From assembly GCA_003577305.1 (NCBI GenBank), contig QEVL01000025.1, forward strand, positions 1-38,121: a stretch of DNA of 38,121 nucleotides, given 5' to 3'. This document shows, one piece after another, positions 22,250-31,028 of this stretch. This stretch comes from Burkholderiales bacterium (lineage in GTDB: Bacteria > Pseudomonadota > Gammaproteobacteria > Burkholderiales > Burkholderiaceae_E). Position numbers and translations under genes: made by a program. The notes beneath the pieces were generated by a model. That model saw nothing but the letters and a program-made list of their open reading frames with translations, had not been told where the DNA came from and did no database searches. Position 1 is the stretch's first letter, and every line of letters starts with the position of its first letter.

Positions 22250-23179
22250 TCAGACGCGGTCGATGATTTTCTCGCCGAACAGGCCCTGCGGCCGCACGAG
22301 GAGGAAGGCCAGCGCCAGCACGTAGGCAAACCAGATTTCGATGCCTCCGCCGACGTAGGGGCCCAGATAGACTTCCGAGAGCTTCTCGCCGGCGCCGATG
22401 ATCAGCCCGCCCACGATGGCGCCCGGAATCGAGGTCAGGCCCCCCAGGATCACCACCGGAAGCGCGCGCAGCGCCAGCGTCGAGAGCGAGAACTGCACCG
22501 TGAGCTTGCTGCCCCACACCATGCCGGCAACCAGGGCGGCAAAACCCGCGACACACCACACGATGACCCAGATGCGCGACAGCGAAATGCCCACCGACTG
22601 CGCCGCACGATGGTCGTCGGCCACCGCGCGCAACGCGCGCCCGGTCGCGGTCTTCTGGAAGAACAGCGCCAGCGCCGCCACCAGCGCTGCCACGATTCCG
22701 GCGGCGATCAGGTCCTGCGGTTCCACCAGCACGCCGCCGTCGAACACGTTGTCGAACACGAAGACCGGATCCTTGGGCATGCCGATGTCGATCTTGTAGA
22801 TGTTGCTGCCGAATACCGACTGGCCCACTCCCTCGAGAAAGTAGGCGATGCCCAGCGTCGCCATCAGCAGCGTGGCTTCGGACTGGTTCACCAGGTGACG
22901 CAGGGCGAAGCGTTCCACCGCCCAGGCCACGACGAACATCAGCAGCGCCGCCCCGGCGAACGCGAGCAGGTTCACCGCGATCCTGTTCTCCAGCCCGATC
23001 CAGCCCGGAATCCACTCGGCAAGGCGCGCCATCGCCAGCGCCGCGAACAGCACCATCACGCCCTGCGCGAGGTTGAACACGCCCGAGGCCTTGAAGATCA
23101 GCACGAAGCCGAGCGCCACCAGCGCATACAGCATGCCGCTCATCAGCCCGCCGATCAGGGTCTCGAGAAAGAAGCTCAT
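22250..23179 (-). CDS. livH: HAAT importer permease (LivH-like)
   Basis: 309 aa, about eight membrane helices, with the LivH landmarks YALVALGFVLIFKASGVFN and FFQKTATGRALRAVADD (ATPase-contact loop). It forms the channel together with LivM; the stop is 2 bp before the livM start. Upstream, livG ends 13 bp before its ATG. Confidence 0.92.
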   Translation of the reverse strand: MSFFLETLIGGLMSGMLYALVALGFVLIFKASGVFNLAQGVMVLFAALAMARLAEWIPGWIGLENRIAVNLLAFAGAALLMFVVAWAVERFALRHLVNQSEATLLMATLGIAYFLEGVGQSVFGSNIYKIDIGMPKDPVFVFDNVFDGGVLVEPQDLIAAGIVAALVAALALFFQKTATGRALRAVADDHRAAQSVGISLSRIWVIVWCVAGFAALVAGMVWGSKLTVQFSLSTLALRALPVVILGGLTSIPGAIVGGLIIGAGEKLSEVYLGPYVGGGIEIWFAYVLALAFLLVRPQGLFGEKIIDRV

Positions 23180-23192
23180 GGCCGCTTCACGC

Positions 23193-24029
23193 TCATTTCG
23201 CAGCGCCGCCCAGATATGCGCGGATCACCTCGGGATTGTCGCGCACCTTGTCGGGCGTCCCGTCGCCGATCTTCCGGCCGTAGTCGAGCACCACCACGCT
23301 GTCGGAGATGTCCATCACCACGCTCATGTCGTGCTCGATCAGGACGATGGTAGTGCCGAACTCTTCGTTCACGTCGAGGATGAAACGGCTCATGTCCTGC
23401 TTCTCCTCGACGTTCATGCCCGCCATCGGCTCGTCGAGCAACAGCACCTGCGGCTCCATCGCCAGCGCCCGGCCCAGGTCGACCCTTTTCTGCAGGCCGT
23501 AAGGCAGCCGGCCGACCGGGATCTTCCGGTATGCCTCGATCTCGAGGAAGTCGATGATCTGTTCGACGAACTCGCGATGCACCAGTTCTTCGCGCTCGGC
23601 TGGCCCTACGCGCAGCGCCTGCAGCAGCAGGCTGCTCCTGAATTTCAGGTTGCGCCCGGCCATGATGTTGTCCAGCACGCTCATGCCCGAAAACAGCGCC
23701 AGGTTCTGGAACGTACGCGCAATGCCCATCTCCGCGACCTGACGGCTGTCCATGTGCCTGAAGGTGCGGCCGCGAAACGCGATACTGCCTTCGGTGGGCG
23801 TGTAGACGCCGTTGATGCAGTTGAGCAGCGACGACTTGCCGGCGCCGTTGGGGCCGATGATCGAGCGGATCTCGTGCTCGCGCACGTCGAAGCTGACGCC
23901 GCTCAGCGCCGTGATGCCGCCGAAACGCAGGCCCAGGTCGCGCACGGCGAGAATCACCTCGCCGATCCGGCGCTCGCGCACGCTCGCTGCCACCGGCCGC
24001 GCGGGGTTGGCTGCCACGGTCGGATTCAC
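23193..24029 (-). CDS. livG: HAAT importer ATPase (LivG-like)
   Basis: 278 aa. Walker A GPNGAGKSS, a LivG-type signature (LPYGLQKRVDLGRAL) and Walker B VLLLDEPMAGMN. Its first residues (MNPTVAANPARP) overlap the stop of the acyl-CoA synthetase gene in ATGA, so uptake and CoA activation appear translationally coupled. Confidence 0.92.
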   Translation of the reverse strand: MNPTVAANPARPVAASVRERRIGEVILAVRDLGLRFGGITALSGVSFDVREHEIRSIIGPNGAGKSSLLNCINGVYTPTEGSIAFRGRTFRHMDSRQVAEMGIARTFQNLALFSGMSVLDNIMAGRNLKFRSSLLLQALRVGPAEREELVHREFVEQIIDFLEIEAYRKIPVGRLPYGLQKRVDLGRALAMEPQVLLLDEPMAGMNVEEKQDMSRFILDVNEEFGTTIVLIEHDMSVVMDISDSVVVLDYGRKIGDGTPDKVRDNPEVIRAYLGGAAK

Positions 24030-25993
24030 GCGGCGGCCTTCACCGGCGGGTAAGTGCTAGCGTCCAGAATCCGGATGGTGGCGCTCACCGTGCCGGTGCG
24101 TCCGTCCTCGAACTTCACCGCGGTCTCGATGAACTGCTCGCACCTCCCGTCGTACATCGCATCGACCAGCACCCGGTATTTTTCGGCGATGAAGCCGCGC
24201 CGCACCTTGCGCGTGCGTGTGAGTTCCTCGTCGTCTGGGTCGAGTTCCTTGTGCAGCACCAGGAAGCGCGCGATCTGTGTCGCCGCCATCTCCTCGTCGG
24301 CGGCCAGCTCCGCGTTGACCTTCTCGACGCAGCCTTTCATCATCTCGAGCACTTCGGGCTTGCCGGCCAGGTCGACGTAGCCGGTATACGGCAGCCCGCG
24401 CCGCTCGGCCCAGTTGCCCACCGCCTCGAAGTCGATGTTCAGGAACGCGCACACGCGCTCGCGGCCGTCGCCGAAGCACACCGCCTCCTTGACCTGCGGA
24501 AAGAACTTGAGCTTGTTCTCGATGTAGTTGGGGGCGAACATCGGCCCGTCGCGGCCGCCCTGCGGGCCCTTCAGGCGGCCTACGTCGCTCGAGCGGTCGA
24601 TGATGCGCAGGTGCCCGTCCGCGTCGATCACCCCGGCATCGCCGGTGTGAAAGAAACCCTCGTCGTCGAGCACTTCGGCGGTGGCCTGCGGGTTGCGGTA
24701 GTAGCCACTCAGCAGCGAGGCGCTGCGCACCAGCACTTCGCCACCGTCGGTGATCCTGAGTTCGACGCCCGGAGCAGCCGGGCCCACCGTGTCGAGCTTG
24801 ACCTCGCCGTTCTTCTGGATGCACACGTAGGCGCAGGTCTCCGTCTGGCCGTAGAGCTGCTTGAGGTTGACACCGATGGAGCGGAAGAAGCGAAACAGGT
24901 CGGGGCCGATCGCGGCCCCCGCGGTATAGGCCACGCGAATGCGCGAAAGCCCCAGCGCGTTCTTCAGCGGATCGTAGATCAGCAGTCTGCCCAGCCCGTA
25001 AAGCAGTCTGCTGCCGGGTGCCACCGGCTTGCCGTCGAGGATGTCGGCGCCCACGCGCCGCGCCACCTGCATGAACCTGCGATACAGCCATTGCTTGGGT
25101 CGCGCGGCATCCTCCATGCGAATCGAGACCGAGGTCAGCATGCTCTCGAAAATGCGCGGCGGCGCGAAATAATAGGTCGGTCCGATCTCGCGCATGTCGA
25201 TCGGCACGGTGTCGGCCGACTCCGGGCAGTTGATCGTGAAGCCGGCCACCAGCCACTGCGCGAACGAGAAGAGGAAGTCTCCGGCCCAGGCCGGGGGCAG
25301 GTACGACAGCACCTCGTCGTCTCCGTCGAGCCGGTCGATCGCCACGCCGCCTTCGGCCGCGGCGATGTAACCCGCATGCGTCTGGCACACGCCCTTGGGC
25401 CGGCTGGTCGTGCCCGAGGTGTAGAGAATGATCGAAGTGTCGTCGGGCTCGACCCGTGCGACCAGCTGGCCGAACAGCTCCGGATGCGCCTGCTCGTGCC
25501 TGCGCCCCAGCGCCATCAGCTCGTTCACGCCGATCAGGCCGGGCTCGCGGTAGTTGCGCAGACCCCGCGGGTCGTCGTAAATGATGTGCGCGATGGTCGG
25601 CGCGGCGCCGACATCGTCACCGGCGCGCAATTCGAGCAGCTTGTCCACCTGCTCCTGATCTTCGGCGTAGGCGAACCTGGCCTCCGTCTGGCGCAGCACA
25701 TGGCCCATTTCGGCGGCTACGGCATCCTGGTACAGCGGCACCGGCACTCCGCGCAGCGACTGCGCCGCCAGGAACATCAGGTACAGCCGCGGCCGGTTGT
25801 CGCCCACGATGGCAAGATTCTCGCCCGCTGCGAACCCCAGCGCAGCCAGCCCCAGAGCCATGTGCCGCACGTCGTCGAGTGCGCGCTGCCAGCTCCAGGT
25901 CTGCCAGATGCCGTATTCCTTCTCGCGCAGCGCCGGCGCACGCGGCCGCTCGGCAGCGTGCCGCTGCAGCAGACGCGGAAAAGTCGTCGCCAT
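24026..25993 (-). CDS. AMP-forming long-chain-type acyl-CoA synthetase
   Basis: 655 aa, first gene of the operon; GGGGGAG about 9 nt before the ATG. The phosphate-binding loop YTSGTTSRPKG lies at 191-201, LYGQTETC follows mid-protein, and a hinge region (IDRSSDVGRLKGPQGGRDG) leads to the mobile C-terminal domain (APNYIENKLKFFP). It would make an acyl- or aryl-acyl-CoA and AMP from the acid, ATP and CoA. Being coupled to a full importer suggests it traps the imported acid as its CoA ester. The 196 bp upstream to the attachment site carry no clear -35/-10 pair; before insertion of the element the tRNA-Ser lay just upstream in the same direction. Confidence 0.9.
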   Translation of the reverse strand: MATTFPRLLQRHAAERPRAPALREKEYGIWQTWSWQRALDDVRHMALGLAALGFAAGENLAIVGDNRPRLYLMFLAAQSLRGVPVPLYQDAVAAEMGHVLRQTEARFAYAEDQEQVDKLLELRAGDDVGAAPTIAHIIYDDPRGLRNYREPGLIGVNELMALGRRHEQAHPELFGQLVARVEPDDTSIILYTSGTTSRPKGVCQTHAGYIAAAEGGVAIDRLDGDDEVLSYLPPAWAGDFLFSFAQWLVAGFTINCPESADTVPIDMREIGPTYYFAPPRIFESMLTSVSIRMEDAARPKQWLYRRFMQVARRVGADILDGKPVAPGSRLLYGLGRLLIYDPLKNALGLSRIRVAYTAGAAIGPDLFRFFRSIGVNLKQLYGQTETCAYVCIQKNGEVKLDTVGPAAPGVELRITDGGEVLVRSASLLSGYYRNPQATAEVLDDEGFFHTGDAGVIDADGHLRIIDRSSDVGRLKGPQGGRDGPMFAPNYIENKLKFFPQVKEAVCFGDGRERVCAFLNIDFEAVGNWAERRGLPYTGYVDLAGKPEVLEMMKGCVEKVNAELAADEEMAATQIARFLVLHKELDPDDEELTRTRKVRRGFIAEKYRVLVDAMYDGRCEQFIETAVKFEDGRTGTVSATIRILDASTYPPVKAAA

Positions 25994-26189
25994 CGCCAGT
26001 CGCTCCCCCGCCGGTCGGAAACGCCTACCCGAGCCCGTTGCACCAGGGCTTCTTTGCGTTGAACCTTAACATAGACGCTGACCCCGTCGACAAGGTCGGG
26101 GACGACGTCGCGGCGATGCGCGGTGGAGTCGGAACCTGTGCGCCACTCACGACCGCGGCGGTGCGCGGCGGGGCGTCTTCAGCGTGTTC

Positions 26190-26203
26190 TGGCGGAGACG
26201 GAG
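26190..26203. repeat. Left attachment site core (remnant of tRNA-Ser 3' end)
   Basis: TGGCGGAGACGGAG, identical to 37805-37818. It corresponds to the CCA end, acceptor strand and the first T-stem bases of tRNA-Ser, without the rest of the tRNA. Bases on both sides differ between the two copies, so the core is exactly 14 bp. Confidence 0.85.
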
Positions 26204-26304
26204 TCCCCCACCGTAGGGTCTTACGTCCTCTCGCCTAATCTCGATTCTGGCAGGAAACCCGCGTATCTACAAGACTTTGGCAAGTTCGGTCGTCTCGTCT
26301 AGTC

Positions 26305-26333
26305 TCGACTAATCGCGTAAGATCGCGTATAGT
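26305..26333 (+). promoter_or_regulatory. Probable integrase promoter
   Basis: TCGACT (26305-26310) and TATAGT (26328-26333) have the ideal 17-bp spacing. TAGTC-TC-GACTA (26300-26311), an inverted repeat, overlaps the -35, and the direct repeat ATCGCGTA (26312-26319, 26322-26329) fills the spacer. The TAGGCGGGT pair starts at the end of the -10, so the site could be autoregulated. Confidence 0.5.
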
Positions 26334-26354
26334 TAGGCGGGTACATAGGAGGGT
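26334..26354 (+). repeat. Left pair of TAGGCGGGT repeats (12-bp period)
   Basis: TAGGCGGGT (26334-26342) and TAGGAGGGT (26346-26354) repeat at 12-bp distance. The second copy contains the ribosome binding site of the integrase gene (GGAGGG, 6 nt before ATG). The same pair with the same period occurs at 31828-31848 and 37740-37760. Likely arm-type binding sites for integrase, or sites of a shared regulator. Confidence 0.7.
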
Positions 26355-26359
26355 AGATA

Positions 26360-27670
26360 ATGCCGAGAACCGCCGCCGCGCTGACGGACAAAGCCGTCCA
26401 GCACCTCAAACCACAGCCCGGTCAGACGCGACCCATCACCCATGCGGTGGGCGGGCCGGGCGTCAAGGGTCTCTATCTCCAAGTCACGCCAAACGGCGGT
26501 AAGTCTTGGCTACTGCGCTACACCGAGCCTGGAACCGGCCGCAAGGGCGAACCGCCACAGAAGCGGCGCGAAATGGGCTTGGGCGCGTATCCGCTCGTCA
26601 CCCTCAAGGAAGCCCGTGAGAAAGCTATCGAGATTCTGAAGCGGCTTGTCCAAGGCATCGACCCGATAGCGGAGCGCAACGCCGCGCGCTCCGCGCTTCT
26701 GGCGAGCCGGGCGACTAAGATCACCTTCGAGGAGGCCGCGCGGCAGTTCCTTGAGGCGAAGTCTCCTGAGTGGAAAAACGCCAAGCACGCCCAGCAGTGG
26801 ACAAACACGCTGACCACTTACGCCTTCCCGACCCTCGCCAAGCTACAGGTGCGCGACATCGACACGCCGCATATCTTGGAAGTGCTGCAACCCATCTGGA
26901 AGGTGAAAACCGAGACTGCCGACCGGCTGCGCGGGCGCATCGAGGCCGTGCTGGACTGGGCTACAGCTCGCAAGTACCGCGACGGCTCCAACCCGGCGCG
27001 ATGGAAGGGCAACCTTGAGGCGATGCTGCCCAAACCGTCGAAGGTAGCGAAGAACGGCAACCATGCCGCGCTGCCCTTCGCGGAGGCTCCCGCGTTCATG
27101 AAGCATCTGCGCAAGATGGAAGGGACCGGCGCGCGGGCGCTGGAGTTCACCATTCTGACTGCCACCCGCTCCGGCGAGGTGCGCGGGGCGAAGTGGGACG
27201 AAATCGACCTTGAGGCCGGAGTCTGGACGATCCCCGCCGGGCGAATGAAGATGGGCAAGGAACACATGGTGCCGCTGACAGAGGATGCGGTGGCCTTGTT
27301 GAAGGCGCTCCCCCGGTTCGAGGACAACAACCTTGTATTCCCCGCGTCCCGTGGCGGCGAGTTGTCGGATATGACGCTGGCCGCAGTCATCAAGCGGATG
27401 CACGAAAGCGAGACTAAGGCGGGCCGCAAGGGCTTCATCGACCCGAAGCAGACCGACAGGAACGGCAACCCGAAGATTGCCACCCCGCACGGGTTCCGCT
27501 CGACCTTCCGCGATTGGGCAGGCGAGACTACGCACCACCCCCGCGAGGTCATCGAACACGCCCTTGCGCACCAGCTCAAGGACAAGGCCGAAGCCGCCTA
27601 TGCGCGCGGCAGTCTTTTCCAGAAAAGACAGGCACTTATGGAGGATTGGGCCGCGTACTGCGCGAAGTGA
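26360..27670 (+). CDS. int: P4-family tyrosine integrase
   Basis: 436 aa. The N-terminal DUF4102-type region (LTDKAVQHLKPQPGQ, VKGLYLQVTPNGGKSW) is followed by a core-binding domain and a catalytic domain with Arg270 (TATRSGEVRG), His377 and Arg380 (PHGFRSTFRDW), His404 (EHALAHQ) and Tyr414 (AAYARGSLF). All catalytic residues are present, so the enzyme looks active. It inserts and excises the element at the tRNA-Ser 3' end. It sits 156 bp from the left core, i.e. next to the tRNA remnant rather than the intact tRNA, the reverse of the usual P4-type layout. Confidence 0.95.
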   Translation: MPRTAAALTDKAVQHLKPQPGQTRPITHAVGGPGVKGLYLQVTPNGGKSWLLRYTEPGTGRKGEPPQKRREMGLGAYPLVTLKEAREKAIEILKRLVQGIDPIAERNAARSALLASRATKITFEEAARQFLEAKSPEWKNAKHAQQWTNTLTTYAFPTLAKLQVRDIDTPHILEVLQPIWKVKTETADRLRGRIEAVLDWATARKYRDGSNPARWKGNLEAMLPKPSKVAKNGNHAALPFAEAPAFMKHLRKMEGTGARALEFTILTATRSGEVRGAKWDEIDLEAGVWTIPAGRMKMGKEHMVPLTEDAVALLKALPRFEDNNLVFPASRGGELSDMTLAAVIKRMHESETKAGRKGFIDPKQTDRNGNPKIATPHGFRSTFRDWAGETTHHPREVIEHALAHQLKDKAEAAYARGSLFQKRQALMEDWAAYCAK

Positions 27671-27674
27671 AGGC

Positions 27675-27702
27675 ACTATACTTTTTCGGTAAGTGACTGA
27701 TC
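27675..27702 (+). repeat. 28-bp repeat, copy A, after the integrase gene
   Basis: Matches copy B at 34386-34413 at 23 of 28 positions, with shared TACTTTTTC and the imperfect dyad ACTT-N7-AAGT followed by TGATC. Each copy lies just after a stop codon at the head of a leader. GAGACAGGAG also recurs downstream of both (27755-27764 and 34552-34561). Likely an operator or activator site common to two transcription units. Confidence 0.6.
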
Positions 27703-27818
27703 CATATAGACTTCTGTCGTCTTATTCGCTACTATTCCCCTCGATTGATCGCTGGAGACAGGAGGCGACGCCAACGAAGCGGCGTTGACCTGCCGGTATC
27801 TCCACAGGGACACAGGTT

Positions 27819-27901
27819 CCGGGGCGCTGCCCCGGCCCAGCACGGGTCCTGATCCGCTGTAGTTGCAGCGGTGGCGTGAGAGTAGCCGCCCCTCATGGGG
27901 C
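27819..27901 (+). other. Structured leader upstream of the alpA-replication genes
   Basis: The 304-bp stretch 27671-27974 has no credible gene. It contains three consecutive stem-loops: 27819-27835 (CCGGGGC-GCT-GCCCCGG, 7 bp), 27854-27871 (CCGCTG-TAGTTG-CAGCGG, 6 bp) and 27888-27901 (GCCCC-TCAT-GGGGC, 5 bp), and the 11-mer GGTGGCGTGAG twice (27870-27880, 27940-27950). It could be a regulatory leader or small RNA, in analogy to the P4 CI RNA that controls replication genes; that is inference. Confidence 0.45.
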
Positions 27902-27974
27902 TTGCCGCTCCCGCCGCCCGCGCAGCCTACAAGGCCCCCGGTGGCGTGAGCTGAACGCTCAAGGATTCGCCACC

Positions 27975-28220
27975 ATGAAACAAGAAACGATCCCGCTGCC
28001 AGCCTTGAAACAGGCTGTAGCCGAAGAACTCGCCCGCCGCCAAGAACGGCGCAACGCCCGCCCCACAGGCACCGCTCAGTATCTGGGCATCAGCCTCGCC
28101 ACCCTCTGGCGCTGGCACGCCGAACGCCCCGACTTCCCCCGCGCTCGCAAGATCGGTCCCCGCGCCACCGTTTGGGACCTGAACGAAATTGATGCGTGGC
28201 TGAATGCGCAAGAGCAGTGA
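27975..28220 (+). CDS. AlpA-family DNA-binding regulator / excisionase-like
   Basis: 81 aa. The C-terminal 50 residues are the MerR-like winged HTH of AlpA proteins (GTAQYLGISLATLWRWHAERPDFPRARKIG, read in parts, ending IDAWLNAQ). The first 32 residues are a charged helix. In P4-like elements, AlpA/Vis proteins repress or activate integrase and replication genes and act as excision factors. It is first in the replication operon and may bind the TAGGCGGGT pairs. Confidence 0.85.
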   Translation: MKQETIPLPALKQAVAEELARRQERRNARPTGTAQYLGISLATLWRWHAERPDFPRARKIGPRATVWDLNEIDAWLNAQEQ

Positions 28221-28232
28221 GGGGGCGTCACC

Positions 28233-28685
28233 ATGAACCCGAACCCTCACGCGCTGAAAGCGGCGCTGCTTCTCCTTGGCGAGACGGAGAACAGCATTGC
28301 CGACGAATACCTGTTCAAGCGCCAGTACAACGGGCCGGACCATCGCCCCGCTTTCTCTCGGCAACCCGGCGAACCCGGCAGCGTGCCGCCGTTCTTCCCT
28401 GAGTGGGCAAACGAGCAGCATCACCAAGACTTGCTCGCGTTGCAGCAGTTCGCATGGGAACGGCTGTTTGCCGAAATCCTCAAGGCGCAGCGTCTCGAAC
28501 AGCAACACCCGGATTTGCTGCGTGATCCTGACTTTCTCGCCTACCGGGAGACGGTCAAGCACGCCATTGAGATTGTCTCCGGGCGCATGGCTTTTGTACC
28601 CGGACGCGGCGCAGTACGCACCTTCGCTGAACCCGATCTCACGGGGCATAGGATCGGCACTTGGCCCGAGGAGGACGCGCAATGA
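28233..28685 (+). CDS. Hypothetical protein of the replication operon
   Basis: 150 aa beginning MNPNPHALKAALLLLGETEN. Soluble, mostly helical, with an aromatic middle part (FFPEWANEQHHQDLLALQQFA in part) and no recognisable motif. The TGA overlaps the ATG of the primase-helicase (AATGA), so it is co-translated with it; it may load or modulate that enzyme. I do not know the family. Confidence 0.75.
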   Translation: MNPNPHALKAALLLLGETENSIADEYLFKRQYNGPDHRPAFSRQPGEPGSVPPFFPEWANEQHHQDLLALQQFAWERLFAEILKAQRLEQQHPDLLRDPDFLAYRETVKHAIEIVSGRMAFVPGRGAVRTFAEPDLTGHRIGTWPEEDAQ

Positions 28686-30964
28686 TTGCCGACTTCCTCA
28701 ACACCTTCCGCCCCGGCGGGCCGTGGCTTCTGGTCGCAATTCACCCTGACAAGAAGGGCTCGCCGCTCGCCGTCTCGTTCCAAGATGCGGCGCAAGCCGA
28801 GACGTGGGCAACCAAACGCAACAAAACCCACAACATCTATTTCAGCATCAACCCGGCCGCCAAGGCGCTGAACAAAAAACCGACAAAGGCGGACATTGCG
28901 CGGCTCGAATGGCTGCACGTCGATCTTGACCCGCGCGCCGGGGAGGACTTCGAGCAAGAGCGCCAGCGCATCAAGTCGCTGCTGAATGGTGGAATGCCCA
29001 AGGACATTCCCGCGCCGTCGCTGGTCATCGACTCGGGGGGCGGATATTGGGGGCTGTGGCGTCTCGCGGAACCGCTCGACCTGAATGGCGACCCGGACAA
29101 GATCGTACAGGCCGAAGCGTTCAACGTCGAATTGGCGAACCGCCTTGGGGGCGATCACTGCTTCAACATCGACAGGATTGCGCGCCTGCCGGGCCTGACG
29201 AACTGGCCTGATGCGAAAAAGCGGGCGAAAGGCCGTGAGCCCCGCGAAGCTGAGGTGTACAGTCGCACCGATGCCGCCTATCCGCTGACCGCGTTCAAGG
29301 CCGCGCCCCCGAAAGCCGAAGCAATCAACGGCGGCACACCTCCCGCCAGCAGGACGGCACCGAAGGCAACCGGGACAGGCATCCCTACAGCCGTGGGCAC
29401 CGAGGAGCTACGGGCATGGGCGGACGCCAACGAAAAACGCCTGGACGATTACCCGCTGGCGCTGATCGCAACCGGCGACGCCTCCGACTTCGGCAACGAC
29501 CGCAGCGCGATGGTGTTCAAGGTCTGTTGCGACCTCGTGCGCGCGGGCGTGCCGGACGAAATGATTGTTGGTGTGCTGCTGGACCGCAACAACCCCGTAT
29601 CGGCGCACGTGCTCGAACAGAAAGGCGACACGCGGAAATACGCCTGGCGGCAGGTTCTTCGTGCGCGTGAAAGTGTCGATGCCCAACACACCGCCGGGTC
29701 GGTGTCCGGCTACGCGCCACGCTGGGAAGGTGTCAGCGAAAAAACAGGCACGCCAGCCCCGACCTTCCACAACACCATCGAGGCACTGCTGGCGCTGGGG
29801 GTGGAGTTCCGCTTTGACGAGTTCAAAGGCCAGAAGGTCATCGGCGGTCACTACCTGCAAGAGTACGCGGGACCGCTGACCGACCGCGCCGAGGTGTTCC
29901 TGCGCCGCGCGATCCGGCTGCGCTGGGGCTTCGACGTGAAGAAAGAGCCGCTGCATGAGGCAATCACGGAGCTATGCGAGGTCAACCGCTTCGACTCGCT
30001 GCGCGATCACCTCGAAAGCCTGCCGCCGTGGGACGGCACGCCGCGCCTCGATACCTGGCTGATCGACTTCTGCGGTGCCCAAGACACGCCGATGGTGCGC
30101 CAAGCCGGAGCCGCATTCCTGACCGCCGCTGTCGTGCGCGCCTTCGAGCCTGGAGCCAAGTTCGACTACATGCTGATCTTGGTCGGGCAGCAGGGCATCC
30201 GGAAGTCGGCGGCGCTGCGTGTGCTCGCCTCCGGCGTGCTCGATAGCACCTGCACGGATCGCTTTTCCGATGCGCCGCTGCTGGGCGCAAAGGATGGCCG
30301 CGAAGTCTTGGAGCTGACCGGCGGGGGCGTCTGGATTCAGGAATGCGCCGAGTTGGATGGCATCACCAAGAAGGACGTGTCAGCCCTCAAGGCGATGATC
30401 GTGCGCACGCACGACAAGGGCCGCTTGGTCTGGTCGCGCACGCCGGTCGAAATCCCGCGCCGCTTTGTGCTCGCGGGCACGACCAATGAGCGCCGCTTTC
30501 TACAAGACCCGACAGGCAACCGCCGGTTCTGGCCGGTGGACGTGGATCGCATCGACCTCGAAGCCCTCGCCGCCGCACGCGATCAACTCCTGGCCGAGGT
30601 GCTGGCACGGTATCGCAGCGGCAACTATCGGCTGTGGTTGGAAGGCGAAGCCGAGGCCGAAGCCGCAGCGGCGCAGGCTGACCGCGTGGTGATTGATGAA
30701 GGCTTCCGCGAAATGCTCGAACTCATCAAGGCCGAGGGCGAGCACGAGGGGAGGCGCTACGTCACCAATGAGCGCGTGTATCGCGTGCTGGGGCTGGATC
30801 GCCGCAACCGGGCCGGGGCCATTACGCATCGCGTGCGGTCGGTCATGGAGCGGCTGGGCTGGCAACCGTCCGGCGGGCCTGTGCGCATCGAAGGCAGCAG
30901 GCAGCGCGTGTACTTCTGGAACGGCGACGGCGAACCGCCGGAGATCGTGAAAGACCCCTTCTGA
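28682..30964 (+). CDS. Primase-helicase (AEP primase plus VapE/D5-like helicase)
   Basis: 760 aa. The N-terminal part resembles an archaeo-eukaryotic-type primase: HVDLDP at 79-84 with acidic residues Asp81 and Asp83, SGGGYWGLWRL at 118-128 and RLPGLTNW at 168-175. The C-terminal part is a virulence-associated-E type helicase: Walker A VGQQGIRKSA at 501-510, a Walker B-like WIQECAELDG and the sensor-like AGTTNERRFLQDPTGNRRFW (read AGTTNERRFL). Such fusions start and unwind replication of satellites such as P4 and SaPI, recognising repeats at the origin. The iteron cluster at 31360-31671 is the natural target. A terminator follows the stop. Confidence 0.9.
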   Translation: MIADFLNTFRPGGPWLLVAIHPDKKGSPLAVSFQDAAQAETWATKRNKTHNIYFSINPAAKALNKKPTKADIARLEWLHVDLDPRAGEDFEQERQRIKSLLNGGMPKDIPAPSLVIDSGGGYWGLWRLAEPLDLNGDPDKIVQAEAFNVELANRLGGDHCFNIDRIARLPGLTNWPDAKKRAKGREPREAEVYSRTDAAYPLTAFKAAPPKAEAINGGTPPASRTAPKATGTGIPTAVGTEELRAWADANEKRLDDYPLALIATGDASDFGNDRSAMVFKVCCDLVRAGVPDEMIVGVLLDRNNPVSAHVLEQKGDTRKYAWRQVLRARESVDAQHTAGSVSGYAPRWEGVSEKTGTPAPTFHNTIEALLALGVEFRFDEFKGQKVIGGHYLQEYAGPLTDRAEVFLRRAIRLRWGFDVKKEPLHEAITELCEVNRFDSLRDHLESLPPWDGTPRLDTWLIDFCGAQDTPMVRQAGAAFLTAAVVRAFEPGAKFDYMLILVGQQGIRKSAALRVLASGVLDSTCTDRFSDAPLLGAKDGREVLELTGGGVWIQECAELDGITKKDVSALKAMIVRTHDKGRLVWSRTPVEIPRRFVLAGTTNERRFLQDPTGNRRFWPVDVDRIDLEALAAARDQLLAEVLARYRSGNYRLWLEGEAEAEAAAAQADRVVIDEGFREMLELIKAEGEHEGRRYVTNERVYRVLGLDRRNRAGAITHRVRSVMERLGWQPSGGPVRIEGSRQRVYFWNGDGEPPEIVKDPF

Positions 30965-30974
30965 CGCTTTCAAC

Positions 30975-30999
30975 GGGCCACTGCCGGGTGGCCCTTTTT
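30975..30999 (+). terminator. Rho-independent terminator after the primase-helicase gene
   Basis: GGGCCAC (30975-30981) pairs perfectly with GTGGCCC (30988-30994) around a 6-nt loop, followed by five T. It lies 11 nt after the stop and closes the replication operon. Confidence 0.9.
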
Positions 31000-31028
31000 A
31001 CCCGGCAAATCTTGTATGCAATGGAGAA

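Noticed and set aside
26204..26333. Short repeats (TCTCG, ATCGCGTA) considered as a CRISPR or iteron array
   Set aside because: Units are too short and irregular for CRISPR; better explained as integrase promoter and attachment-region binding sites.
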